From positions 6,096 to 70,095 of the forward strand of contig JAVBTX010000024.1 in the NCBI GenBank assembly GCA_031555935.1: 64,000 bases of DNA, given 5' to 3'. The position numbers and the translations under genes were made by a program. Below, in pieces: positions 50,406-58,402 of the stretch. How positions within the stretch are numbered: position 1 is the first letter of the stretch; each line of letters opens with the position of its first letter. This DNA comes from Roseburia_C sp031555935. GTDB lineage: Bacteria; Bacillota; Clostridia; Lachnospirales; Lachnospiraceae. The notes beneath the pieces were generated by a model, which made no database searches, was not told the origin of the DNA, and saw nothing but the letters and a program-made list of their open reading frames with translations.

Positions 50406-52001
50406 CTATTTTTGATTTGCCGGTTCCACACTTATCGATTTTCCTTTGATTTTTACATTCTTCATGGCATTTAATACATCCTTGCCATATTCTCTTGGGA
50501 CTTCCACAAACGTATACTTGTCGTACATATCAATGGCACCAACCAAGCTTCCCTGCATTCCAGATTCGCCAGCAATTGCACCTAAGATATCGCCCGGCTT
50601 TACTTTTTGATTCTTTCCTATATTGATAAACAACCGGACCATACCATCTTCCGCACCGGTATTCTCAAAGTCATAGGTATTATTACGCTCGATGGTCGCG
50701 GTATCATTTGTTCCTAATGCCTGTTTTAAAAATGCTGCGGCAATATCCATTGCGGTAAAGTCAGAATCATTGACCTGTTTGTCGATTAGGTCGATAAATT
50801 CTCTTAAGTCCTCTTCTTCCATAATCGTAGTGATACTGTCCATAACTTTTTCCGCTTTTATCTGAGCTACGTCTTCCGAAGATGGTATTGGCTGAGCTAA
50901 AATCTTTGTCTTACAATAACGCTGAATATCTTTTAATTTGTATACTTCTTTTCCTTTTACAAAGGTAAATGAACGACCGGTCCGGCCAGCTCGGCCAGTA
51001 CGGCCAATGCGGTGTACATAATACTCGTCATCCTGTGGAATATCATAGTTAAATACGGCTTCCACGTCATCCACGTCAATGCCTCGCGCCGCTACGTCCG
51101 TTGCAATTAAGATATCTGTTTTGCCGGTACGGAAGCTTTTCATTACGCGGTCACGCTGGGTCTGCTTCATATCGCCATGCAGTCCCTCCGCAAAATATCC
51201 ACGTCCCTGCAGTTCCTGAGTTAACTCATCAACCATCCGCTTGGTGTTACAAAATACTAAGGACAGCTTTGGATTATAATAATCCAGCAATCTCGTCAAT
51301 ACTTCGACTTTATCTTTTCGCTTTACATCATAATAATACTGTTCAATGTTTGGTACCGTCAATTCTTTTTTTACAACTTTTATCGTTACCGCATTGTTCT
51401 GGTACTTTTTGGTAATATCTAAAATTGGTTTTGGCATGGTTGCAGAAAACAGCACGGTCTGTCGTTCTTCAGTTGGAATATATTCAAGAATTGTTTCGAT
51501 ATCCTCACGGAATCCCATGTTCAGCATTTCATCTGCCTCATCTAAGACAATCGCATTGACATGCTCACAGCGAATCGTCTTGCGGCGCAGATGGTCCATG
51601 ACACGACCCGGAGTACCGATAATAATCTGCGCTCCGCCCTTCAAGGAACGAATCTGCGTGGATATTTCCTGTCCGCCGTAAACTGGCAGAATTTTAACAC
51701 CATGCATATATTGGCCCAATTTTCGCATTTCATCTGCCACCTGGATTGCTAACTCTCTGGTTGGTGATAAGATGATAATCTGTGTCTTTTTATTACTTGG
51801 GTCGACCTTCTGTAGCATTGGTATTCCGAATGCTGCCGTTTTACCAGTTCCGGTCTGAGCCTGTCCAATTACATCCGCTCCAGTTAATACGACTGGTATC
51901 GCCTGACTCTGTATCGGTGTTGCTTCCTCAAATCCCATTTCTTTGATACCTCTAAGTATCTGCGGGTTTAGTTCTAACTCATCAAATCTGATTGTTTCCA
52001 T
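50406..52001 (-). CDS. DEAD-box RNA helicase with DbpA-type RNA-binding domain
   Basis: 531 residues. Helicase motifs in order: GFEEATPIQSQAIP (Q), AQTGTGKT (I), PTRELA (Ia), TPGR (Ib), DEAD (II), SAT (III), FCNTKRMVDEL (IV), ATDVAARGIDVDD (V) and HRIGRTGR (VI). Residues about 455-527 form a DbpA-like RNA-recognition domain (RLFINIGKNQKVKPGDILGA). This is the CshA/DeaD type that helps ribosome assembly and RNA turnover in the cold. Its leader has its own terminator-like hairpin. Confidence 0.94.
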   Translation of the reverse strand: METIRFDELELNPQILRGIKEMGFEEATPIQSQAIPVVLTGADVIGQAQTGTGKTAAFGIPMLQKVDPSNKKTQIIILSPTRELAIQVADEMRKLGQYMHGVKILPVYGGQEISTQIRSLKGGAQIIIGTPGRVMDHLRRKTIRCEHVNAIVLDEADEMLNMGFREDIETILEYIPTEERQTVLFSATMPKPILDITKKYQNNAVTIKVVKKELTVPNIEQYYYDVKRKDKVEVLTRLLDYYNPKLSLVFCNTKRMVDELTQELQGRGYFAEGLHGDMKQTQRDRVMKSFRTGKTDILIATDVAARGIDVDDVEAVFNYDIPQDDEYYVHRIGRTGRAGRTGRSFTFVKGKEVYKLKDIQRYCKTKILAQPIPSSEDVAQIKAEKVMDSITTIMEEEDLREFIDLIDKQVNDSDFTAMDIAAAFLKQALGTNDTATIERNNTYDFENTGAEDGMVRLFINIGKNQKVKPGDILGAIAGESGMQGSLVGAIDMYDKYTFVEVPREYGKDVLNAMKNVKIKGKSISVEPANQK

Positions 52002-52058
52002 ATGTTTCCTCTCTACTTCTTAATAATTAGTGTCTTCTTTCCTATAAAATAATAAAAA

Positions 52059-52097
52059 GAGCCTCTGCACAGATAAAGCAAATGTGTGCATCAGCCC
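52059..52097 (-). terminator. Leader attenuator hairpin of the DEAD-box helicase gene
   Basis: On the - strand GGGCT-GA-TGCACA pairs with TGTGCA-GA-GGCTC, followed by TTTTTATTATTTT. It lies between the promoter and the start codon, so it could stop transcription early unless it is prevented. The leader is about 112 bases and holds no gene. The rest of 52002-52329 holds this promoter and the terminator of the GGDEF gene. Confidence 0.7.
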
Positions 52098-52119
52098 AAA
52101 CTTTACAATTCCGTTGCTA

Positions 52120-52148
52120 ATCATAGCAGATAGCGGCGTTTCTGTCAA
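52120..52148 (-). promoter_or_regulatory. Promoter of the DEAD-box helicase gene
   Basis: On the - strand TTGACA (52148-52143), 17 bases, TATGAT (52125-52120). A near-consensus sigma-A promoter with an expected start about 52113. Confidence 0.8.
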
Positions 52149-52165
52149 TTTATATTTTATGTAAA

Positions 52166-52183
52166 GGCCGGTTAGAACCGGCC
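52166..52183 (-). terminator. Intrinsic terminator after GGDEF gene
   Basis: GGCCGGTT-AG-AACCGGCC is a perfect eight-base inverted repeat; on the - strand TTTACAT follows. The T-run is short, but the stem is very stable. Confidence 0.7.
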
Positions 52184-52329
52184 CTATATGTCAAGCAATC
52201 GGCCAAACGTATTTCAATCATCCAGTCCGGACCATTAAAAATTTTGCCCCCAAAGGCACGGTGAGTATTTTCGATTGCGAATTTTGGTCGTTACATAGAT
52301 AGTATATGTATCTGACCGCAAAACGTTCC

Positions 52330-53940
52330 TTATTCTTCACCAACATAACCGGCATGCACACTGTTACGGCTAATCTTTTTCCCTTTATAGAGCATGATAT
52401 CAGCGGTATGCAGGTAATCCCAGACCTTTTGCTTCTCGTTGGGAATATCACAGCAGATACCTTGGGAAATCGTCAGGATTGGCAGTGCCTTTGAAAATTT
52501 ATGTTCAATCTCTTGTTGGCAAATACTTTGGCGCAACTCTTCGGCAAATTCCTGCACCCGGTCTTTGGTGTAGCCCTCATAAATAATAATAAACTCATCA
52601 CCACCATAACGTGCACAAAAGATATTATCATACTGCTGCTCTAGCATCCGCATCGCCTGAGCAATCTTACGAATCACCATATCACCAGCCTGATGTCCAT
52701 AGTTGTCATTGTACTGCTTAAAATAATCAATGTCTAAGATTTCAACCGCAAAGCTCCGTTTCCTCTCGAGTGAACGACCAAATGCTTCTTCGGAATAATC
52801 GTTTAGTCGGAATCGATTGGCCAATCCCGTCAGCGCATCGGTCTCCGATTTTTGCACCAGAATGCGATTTTGCATTTCCATTTCCTGTCTGCGCCGATGT
52901 GTTTCTTCTAATATATTGCGCATATTTAAAATTGAGCTAACCATGTAACGGTTTTCTTTTTCTAAAATTTCGGTCAACTCATAATAATGGGCACATGCCT
53001 TAGCATATCCTTTTTCATCATCTTTTAATCGCCAATAGCGAATCCGAATCGACAACAGACGACGCTGCATGTAAACAAGCTGGGTCTTCTTGGCCAGCTC
53101 CTCAAGATGTGACAGTACCTCCATCATTTCTGGATAATCTCCCATCTCAAACAACAGCTCACAGTATGCAAAAAAGTCATCAAAGACATCCAGGACAATC
53201 ATCTTCTCATGGACACGCTCTTGAATCTGTGAAATAGCCTCATTGCGTAAGCTTTGCTTTCCCATTGAATGATATAATCTTGCCTGAAAACAGAGAAAAC
53301 AAGTCTGCTCAACCGGACTTAAATAATCAAAGCATTCATTTTTTGCTCGATACTCATATTCCTGCGACTTTAACAAATGGTTCTGTCCCAGATAGCAATT
53401 ACCCATCCCCATGTAAATATTCATCAGATAGGTATGGTAAGCCGCAATTCCTTCCAGCTCAAGCAAGGATTGGTAGGCCACTTCGAAATACTCCTGCGCC
53501 TTTTTATGCTCACCAAAGCTATTATAAAGCATACCAATATTAATTTTTATCATTGTCCCCACTTCGGACAAGTGATAGCGTTCGCAGTAGGTCAGCGAGC
53601 TCAAATAGTAATCCATTGCAAATGGTGCATTTCCGCGATTCACTGATGTTATTGCCAGAATATTGTATGCTCGGGCGATTAATTCGTGCTGTCTTGTATT
53701 TTCCAAATATGTAAGTGAATGTGAAATATTCTTAAACAGCTGCTCAACATCGTTTAATAAATAGTAGGTCTCACCCATATGATAATAAGCAAAACCTAAT
53801 AGTTTCCCGTCATCCGTTTTTTCCCCATAGTCTCTTAATTGACTACATAACTCCAATGTCATCGTTGGATTTACACCACGGTTTTTTTTAATGCCTTCCA
53901 TCAGCCCCAGAATCTGGTTTCCGTATTCTTCAAATCCCAT
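52330..53940 (-). CDS. TPR-repeat diguanylate cyclase
   Basis: About 536 residues. Residues 1-340 are a string of TPR-like helix pairs (for example FAYYHMGETYYLLNDVEQLF, KINIGMLYNSFGEHKKAQEY). A coiled linker (about 341-375) leads into a C-terminal GGDEF domain (about 376-530) with LDIDYFKQYNDNYGHQAGD and the intact signature ARYGGDEFIIIYEG, so it is likely an active diguanylate cyclase. No RxxD inhibitory site was seen. TPR regions sense or bind partners; no membrane segment, so it is cytoplasmic. Start at 53940 has GAGGG upstream. Confidence 0.9.
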   Translation of the reverse strand: MGFEEYGNQILGLMEGIKKNRGVNPTMTLELCSQLRDYGEKTDDGKLLGFAYYHMGETYYLLNDVEQLFKNISHSLTYLENTRQHELIARAYNILAITSVNRGNAPFAMDYYLSSLTYCERYHLSEVGTMIKINIGMLYNSFGEHKKAQEYFEVAYQSLLELEGIAAYHTYLMNIYMGMGNCYLGQNHLLKSQEYEYRAKNECFDYLSPVEQTCFLCFQARLYHSMGKQSLRNEAISQIQERVHEKMIVLDVFDDFFAYCELLFEMGDYPEMMEVLSHLEELAKKTQLVYMQRRLLSIRIRYWRLKDDEKGYAKACAHYYELTEILEKENRYMVSSILNMRNILEETHRRRQEMEMQNRILVQKSETDALTGLANRFRLNDYSEEAFGRSLERKRSFAVEILDIDYFKQYNDNYGHQAGDMVIRKIAQAMRMLEQQYDNIFCARYGGDEFIIIYEGYTKDRVQEFAEELRQSICQQEIEHKFSKALPILTISQGICCDIPNEKQKVWDYLHTADIMLYKGKKISRNSVHAGYVGEE

Positions 53941-53971
53941 TGTAGTTTCCCTCTTCTCCACATAACTAAAA

Positions 53972-54009
53972 GCTGCTGCAAAAGCGGTCTGATATGCTTT
54001 TGCAACAGC
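53972..54009 (-). terminator. Intrinsic terminator after spoIIQ-like gene
   Basis: GCTGCTGCAAAAGC pairs with GCTTTTGCAACAGC (one mismatch); on the - strand TTTTAG follows. It separates the sporulation genes from the GGDEF gene. Confidence 0.85.
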
Positions 54010-54066
54010 CCCGTATTCCGTGACTATATTATAAATGTTCTGCCAAAAAATTACAAGTCTGAGCCT

Positions 54067-54837
54067 TTACTCAAAGAATGATACTGGGTCCACTGGGGCG
54101 CCATCCTTTTGCAATTCAAAGTAGAGATTACAACCTTCAACGGAGTAATACTTGGTTGGCTCACTCAGATAACCAATTGTGCTGCCACTTTCAACATAGT
54201 CCCCAACACTATAAGGAACCTCTTTGAGCTGACCATAAATTGCACTGTAACCATCGCCCAAATCGACCGTCACGGTCATTCCGGTTTCCTCATTGGTTGA
54301 AATATCTGATATCTGACCAGCCGTGGCACTGCTAACCCGGTCGTTTACCACACCGCCAATAATAACAGCAGGGTTATACTTGTACTGGTCCAGCGTCGCA
54401 AAATAAATTGTGTGGTCCATACTGTAATTTAAAATTACATTACCCTGCAATGGCCAGTTAAGCCCTGAATCTGCACTAAAATGCAATTCCGGTGTATTTA
54501 CTGTTTCGGCAGCGTTGTCGGTCACATCACTGTTCATGACATCGGCTACCTCTTCTGACTCTGTTTCTTCCACTGCTACTGTTTCGGTGTCTTTTTTTGC
54601 TACATCATCTTTTTTTGTTTTCGGTTTAATAATCTTGGTTACACTTTCGGCCGGTTCTTCAGTTTCTACCTCTGCAACTTGCTGCTGGTTTTCATTGTTT
54701 GCAATGTTTTGCTCTTTTTCACTGGTGCGGCTGGACATGTATACCCATGTCATGGCTGCCGCCGCTACTACCATTACCGTGCCTGCAATTATGATTTGCT
54801 TTTGATTCCAAAATGATTTATGACCTCGTTTTTTCAT
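54067..54837 (-). CDS. SpoIIQ-like LytM (M23) domain protein, lacking metal ligands
   Basis: About 256 residues: one membrane helix near residues 15-34, an acidic linker (about 40-125), and a C-terminal LytM domain. The fold is clear (VDLGDGYSAIYGQL, YSVGDYVESGSTIGYLSEPT, VEGCNLYFELQKDGAPVDPV) but the catalytic residues are missing: the H-x-G-x-D loop is NPAVIIGG, YGHL is YGQL and HLHFE is NLYFE. It is therefore a non-catalytic member, like SpoIIQ of Bacillus, which bridges forespore and mother cell. Position directly after spoIID supports that identity. Start at 54837, ribosome site weak. Confidence 0.78.
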   Translation of the reverse strand: MKKRGHKSFWNQKQIIIAGTVMVVAAAAMTWVYMSSRTSEKEQNIANNENQQQVAEVETEEPAESVTKIIKPKTKKDDVAKKDTETVAVEETESEEVADVMNSDVTDNAAETVNTPELHFSADSGLNWPLQGNVILNYSMDHTIYFATLDQYKYNPAVIIGGVVNDRVSSATAGQISDISTNEETGMTVTVDLGDGYSAIYGQLKEVPYSVGDYVESGSTIGYLSEPTKYYSVEGCNLYFELQKDGAPVDPVSFFE

Positions 54838-54893
54838 TCCATCACCATCCATAAGTTTATTTTTACTTATAGTGTTGACCGAATTTTTTCCTT

Positions 54894-55829
54894 TTATTCT
54901 GCATTTTTATATTCTGTGATTTTTATATCTGAATAATATTTTTTTAAAATCTCTTCATACGACTTTCCGCCCTCGGCCAAAACATTGGCACCATACTGAC
55001 TGAGCCCGACGCCGTGACCAAGTCCTTTCGTCACAATTCGAATCTGCCCCTCCACTTCTTTGATGGTGAAACAGGCCGAGCTTAAACCAAGTGCACCACG
55101 AAATTCCTCGCCATTAACGGTCTGTTCTCCCACCTTTATCTCTGTTACATATTCGCTGTCATCACGAGATAGGATGGTAAGCTGGCTAATAATTTCCTCA
55201 TCACTAAAATTGGCCTCGGGATATGCCGTGCGGCAATTTTCATAAAAAAGCTCTTTTTCTAAAAACTCCACGCGCAAAAAATTTTCGGCATTAATATCCT
55301 CATGAGAATCAACACTTTGCAAATAGGTAACCTCGTCTTTGCCAAACGCATCCTTGGCACTTCTGGTCGAACCGGCACTGATGGCAAAGTATGGCGCATC
55401 AATCAATTTATTTTCACTGGTCATCACGATGCCGCTCGTGGCGTTTACGCATTCCGCCAGCTTTTCATAACAGCGGTTAAAATTTTCCTCGCCAAACTGC
55501 TTCATCATCTGGTCCGTCGTCAATCCTTCTGGCTCAATTTGGCCGGTTAGCTTGGCACCAATTAAATTTGTTCTGACAATTACCGCCTGTGCTTTGATTG
55601 CCTCTTTGTTGCTGTTTACTGATATCTCCCGTGCCAAAATGGCAATCACTTTGCCTTCCAAATCTTCATCAAATATGTCCGGCGTTTCGGTTCCCTTTTC
55701 TCCAGTTACTGATTCGCCACCAGTAATATCTGAAAACAGCTCTTCGCCTTGAAACAACAGCGTTACCACCAGCGGCAGCATCACCACTAACACCAACGCA
55801 CTAAAAAAAGTCTTCACTCTATTCTTCAT
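54894..55829 (-). CDS. spoIID: Stage II sporulation protein D
   Basis: About 311 residues. An N-terminal membrane anchor (about 5-30) is followed by the SpoIID lytic transglycosylase domain: VIAILAREISVNSNKEAIKA, AVIVRTN, YFAISAGSTRSAKDAFG and the C-terminal GLGHGVGLSQYGANVLAEGG. SpoIID cleaves glycan strands during engulfment in the mother cell together with SpoIIP and SpoIIM. The order spoIID then spoIIQ-like gene on the same strand is the usual clostridial arrangement. AGGAG and AGGT lie upstream of 55829. Confidence 0.92.
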   Translation of the reverse strand: MKNRVKTFFSALVLVVMLPLVVTLLFQGEELFSDITGGESVTGEKGTETPDIFDEDLEGKVIAILAREISVNSNKEAIKAQAVIVRTNLIGAKLTGQIEPEGLTTDQMMKQFGEENFNRCYEKLAECVNATSGIVMTSENKLIDAPYFAISAGSTRSAKDAFGKDEVTYLQSVDSHEDINAENFLRVEFLEKELFYENCRTAYPEANFSDEEIISQLTILSRDDSEYVTEIKVGEQTVNGEEFRGALGLSSACFTIKEVEGQIRIVTKGLGHGVGLSQYGANVLAEGGKSYEEILKKYYSDIKITEYKNAE

Positions 55830-55850
55830 ATACCTGTCCACTCCTGTCTA

Positions 55851-55878
55851 AGTATATGCCGTAAAATAGAAATAAAGA
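55851..55878 (-). promoter_or_regulatory. Possible sigma-E promoter of spoIID
   Basis: On the - strand TCTTTATT (55878-55871) and CATATACT (55858-55851), 12 bases apart, loosely fit the sigma-E pattern, which is expected for spoIID. The match is imperfect and is supported mainly by the gene's known regulation. Confidence 0.4.
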
Positions 55879-55888
55879 CTTTTTGTTT

Positions 55889-56755
55889 TTAATACTTTTT
55901 TCCAATAATATTACTTAATTTGGCAAACTGCTCGAGGGTCAATGCTTCGCCGCGAATATTGACTGACACGCCCAATTCTTCAATACTTTCCTGAATTAAT
56001 TCCTTGCTTAAATGGATTTCCGGCGAATTGTTCAGACCATTTGCCAGTGTTTTTCGACGTTGGTTAAACGATGCCCGGATTAGTTTGAACATCAATTTTT
56101 CGTCATCAACCTGCACCGGTGAGGTGGCATGGCGGGTTAGGCGAATCACGGCACTGCCGACACTCGGTCTTGGCATAAAGCAATTTGGCGGCACATTCGC
56201 TACGATTTCTGGTTTCGCATAATACTGCACTGCCAGCGACAGCGCACCATAGTCCTTGGTTCCCGGACCCACCTGCATTCGGTCAGCGACCTCTTTTTGC
56301 ACCATGATGGTAATACTGTCAATCGGCACATGGCTCTCAAACAGCCCCATAATAATCGGCGTCGTGATGTAGTAAGGAAGATTGGCAACCACTTTGATTG
56401 GCTGGCCCTGATTCTTCTCCGCCGCCAACCGGTTAATATCCAGCTTCAAAATATCTTCATTCATAACACTGACATTGTCGTAACCGCTTAGGGTATCCTC
56501 AAGAATTGGAATCAGATTCTTGTCAATCTCAACCGCTGTTACTTCTCTTGCGGCTTCGCACAGATACTGGGTCATCGTTCCGATACCCGGCCCAATCTCC
56601 AGTACGAAATCTTCCTTGGTAACACCGGCCGAATCAATAATCTTGTCAAGCACATGGGTATCAATTAAAAAATTCTGTCCAAATTTCTTTTGAAAATTAA
56701 AATTATATTTTTGTAATACGGCAATTGTATTTGTTGGTATTCCAAGATTTGCCAT
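55889..56755 (-). CDS. rsmA: 16S rRNA (adenine1518/1519) dimethyltransferase
   Basis: 288 residues. RsmA/KsgA dimethylates two adjacent adenines near the 3' end of 16S rRNA. Motifs: FQKKFGQNFLIDTHVLDKII, motif I LEIGPGIGTMTQYL, DILKLD, catalytic NLPYYITTPIIM and the C-terminal RRKTLANGLNNSP region. It is near tatD and metG, as in many Firmicutes, but separated by other genes. Mutations here would confer kasugamycin resistance. Confidence 0.96.
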   Translation of the reverse strand: MANLGIPTNTIAVLQKYNFNFQKKFGQNFLIDTHVLDKIIDSAGVTKEDFVLEIGPGIGTMTQYLCEAAREVTAVEIDKNLIPILEDTLSGYDNVSVMNEDILKLDINRLAAEKNQGQPIKVVANLPYYITTPIIMGLFESHVPIDSITIMVQKEVADRMQVGPGTKDYGALSLAVQYYAKPEIVANVPPNCFMPRPSVGSAVIRLTRHATSPVQVDDEKLMFKLIRASFNQRRKTLANGLNNSPEIHLSKELIQESIEELGVSVNIRGEALTLEQFAKLSNIIGKKY

Positions 56756-56790
56756 TTGTTGTCCTCACTTTAATTCTACTTTTATTTTCA

Positions 56791-56864
56791 CAAACAAATG
56801 TTTGGTTTTGTATTGCAATCCATTTTTTAACATGCTATAATCCAATTAAACAAACAGATGTTTG
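56791..56864 (+). promoter_or_regulatory. Promoter of the radical SAM DNA repair gene, flanked by two SOS-box-like palindromes
   Basis: CAAACAAATGTTTG (56791-56804) and CAAACAGATGTTTG (56851-56864) have perfect six-base arms around two bases, the CAAACA-nn-TGTTTG form of clostridial LexA boxes. Between them lie TTGCAA (56813-56818), a 17-base spacer and TATAAT (56836-56841) with a TG extension. The second box overlaps the likely start of transcription. The boxes also lie upstream of rsmA on the other strand, but the promoter faces the radical SAM gene. Confidence 0.7.
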
Positions 56865-56927
56865 GTATTAATAATTACTTTTTTTCTATCATAACAGATA
56901 TCCCATTTTTGCGAAAGAGGTTGCTTT

Positions 56928-58268
56928 ATGAATATTGCTGAGAATCTTTCTCTCATGGAAAAATTAAATATTTTATCGGATGCTGCCAAATATGATGTTG
57001 CCTGCACCTCCAGCGGTGTTGACCGCAAGGGGAATGGCAAAGGAATGGGGAATGCCATTGCACCGGGCATCTGCCATACATTTTCCGCAGATGGCCGCTG
57101 TGTCTCGCTGCTCAAGATTCTATATACCAATGAATGCATCTTCCGCTGCTCGTATTGCTTGAACAACTGCGACAATGATGTGCCACGGGCATCCTTTACC
57201 CCAGATGAGGTCTGCGAGTTGACGATGGAGTTTTATCGCCGTAATTATATTGAAGGGTTGTTCCTAAGCTCGGGGATTCTGGTCAGTCCGAACTACACGA
57301 TGGAGCTGATTTATCAGACCCTCTATAAGCTGCGGAATGTCCATCACTTTAACGGCTATATCCATGTCAAGGCAATTCCCGGGGCTGACCCACAGTTAAT
57401 CGAGAAGGCTGGTTTTCTTGCCGACAGGATGAGCATCAATATGGAGCTGCCGACATCCGAAGGCTTAAAAAAGCTGGCTCCGAACAAATCACGTAAGACG
57501 ATTTTGAAACCCATGCGAATGATTCAAAACGGTATTACCAGTAATAAATACGACATTGTTCAATATCACAAGTCACCCAAATTCGTTCCGGCGGGACAGA
57601 GTACCCAGATGATTATTGGGGCCACCCCGGAAAATGACTATCAGGTTATGAAGGTGGCGGAAGGGTTATATGATAACTTTGATTTGAAGCGTGTCTTTTA
57701 TTCTGCCTTTGTCAATGTGAATAGCAATTCCGAGCTGCCGACTCTGCCGGGCGGTCCGCCGCTTCTGCGGGAGCACCGGCTATATCAGGCCGATTGGCTG
57801 TTACGATTTTATGATTTTAAGGTTGATGAATTATTGACCGAGGACCGGCCCGATTTTAATATCTTTTTAGACCCCAAATGTGATTGGGCCATTCGCCATC
57901 TTGAGTATTTTCCCGTTGAGATTAACCGCGCTGATTATCACACCTTACTTCGAGTTCCCGGCATTGGTGCCAAATCCGCCAGAAGAATTGTTGGGGCAAG
58001 GCGTTCCGGTTGTCTGAACTTCGACGATTTGAAAAAAATGGGTGTTGTTCTTAAGCGAGCACTTTATTTTATTACTTGTACCGGTCGGATGATGTATCGC
58101 ACCAAGTTGGAAGAGAATTACATCTGTGAGAACTTAATTCGTGACAAAAATCAGATTCCTAAGGACTTACGAAATGCTGGTTACCAGCAGTTATCCTTAT
58201 TCGATTCTAATTCCTTACACGACTTTGGGGTCAACGCCAATCAATGTGAATCGCTCTTTATCTCCTAG
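56928..58268 (+). CDS. Putative DNA modification/repair radical SAM protein
   Basis: 446 residues, of the TIGR03916 type by motif. Residues 25-60 hold VACTSSGVDRKGNGKGMGN; the cluster motif is C70-x3-C74-x2-C77 (CIFRCSYC) followed by a fourth Cys; then VSPNYTMELIYQTLYKLRN and GYIHVKAIPGADPQLIEKAG. Near residues 345-370 a helix-hairpin-helix (LLRVPGIGAKSARRIVGARR) suggests DNA binding. The family is related to spore photoproduct lyase-like proteins and is usually paired with a DUF4130 protein. Here that partner lies two genes on. Its promoter has SOS-box-like sites. Confidence 0.88.
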   Translation: MNIAENLSLMEKLNILSDAAKYDVACTSSGVDRKGNGKGMGNAIAPGICHTFSADGRCVSLLKILYTNECIFRCSYCLNNCDNDVPRASFTPDEVCELTMEFYRRNYIEGLFLSSGILVSPNYTMELIYQTLYKLRNVHHFNGYIHVKAIPGADPQLIEKAGFLADRMSINMELPTSEGLKKLAPNKSRKTILKPMRMIQNGITSNKYDIVQYHKSPKFVPAGQSTQMIIGATPENDYQVMKVAEGLYDNFDLKRVFYSAFVNVNSNSELPTLPGGPPLLREHRLYQADWLLRFYDFKVDELLTEDRPDFNIFLDPKCDWAIRHLEYFPVEINRADYHTLLRVPGIGAKSARRIVGARRSGCLNFDDLKKMGVVLKRALYFITCTGRMMYRTKLEENYICENLIRDKNQIPKDLRNAGYQQLSLFDSNSLHDFGVNANQCESLFIS

Positions 58269-58350
58269 CCGATTTACACTTCTTTTACAAATGATTTACT
58301 TCGGTTCGATAGAATCCATGATATGCTTCGAATATTCTAATATTGTATCA

Positions 58351-58373
58351 GTGTGAAAAACAGTTTTTTACAC
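58351..58373 (+). terminator. Possible terminator after the radical SAM gene
   Basis: GTGTGAAAAA pairs with TTTTTTACAC around CAG. The T-rich 3' arm rather than a separate T-run makes this weak. It lies between the radical SAM gene and the EAL-GGDEF gene. Confidence 0.35.
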
Positions 58374-58402
58374 AACGATTTTAAGTATAGAATGGAGATA
58401 TT

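Noticed and set aside
52218..52451. 77-codon - strand ORF past the end of the GGDEF gene
   Set aside because: It overlaps the GGDEF domain in another frame and shows no recognisable features.
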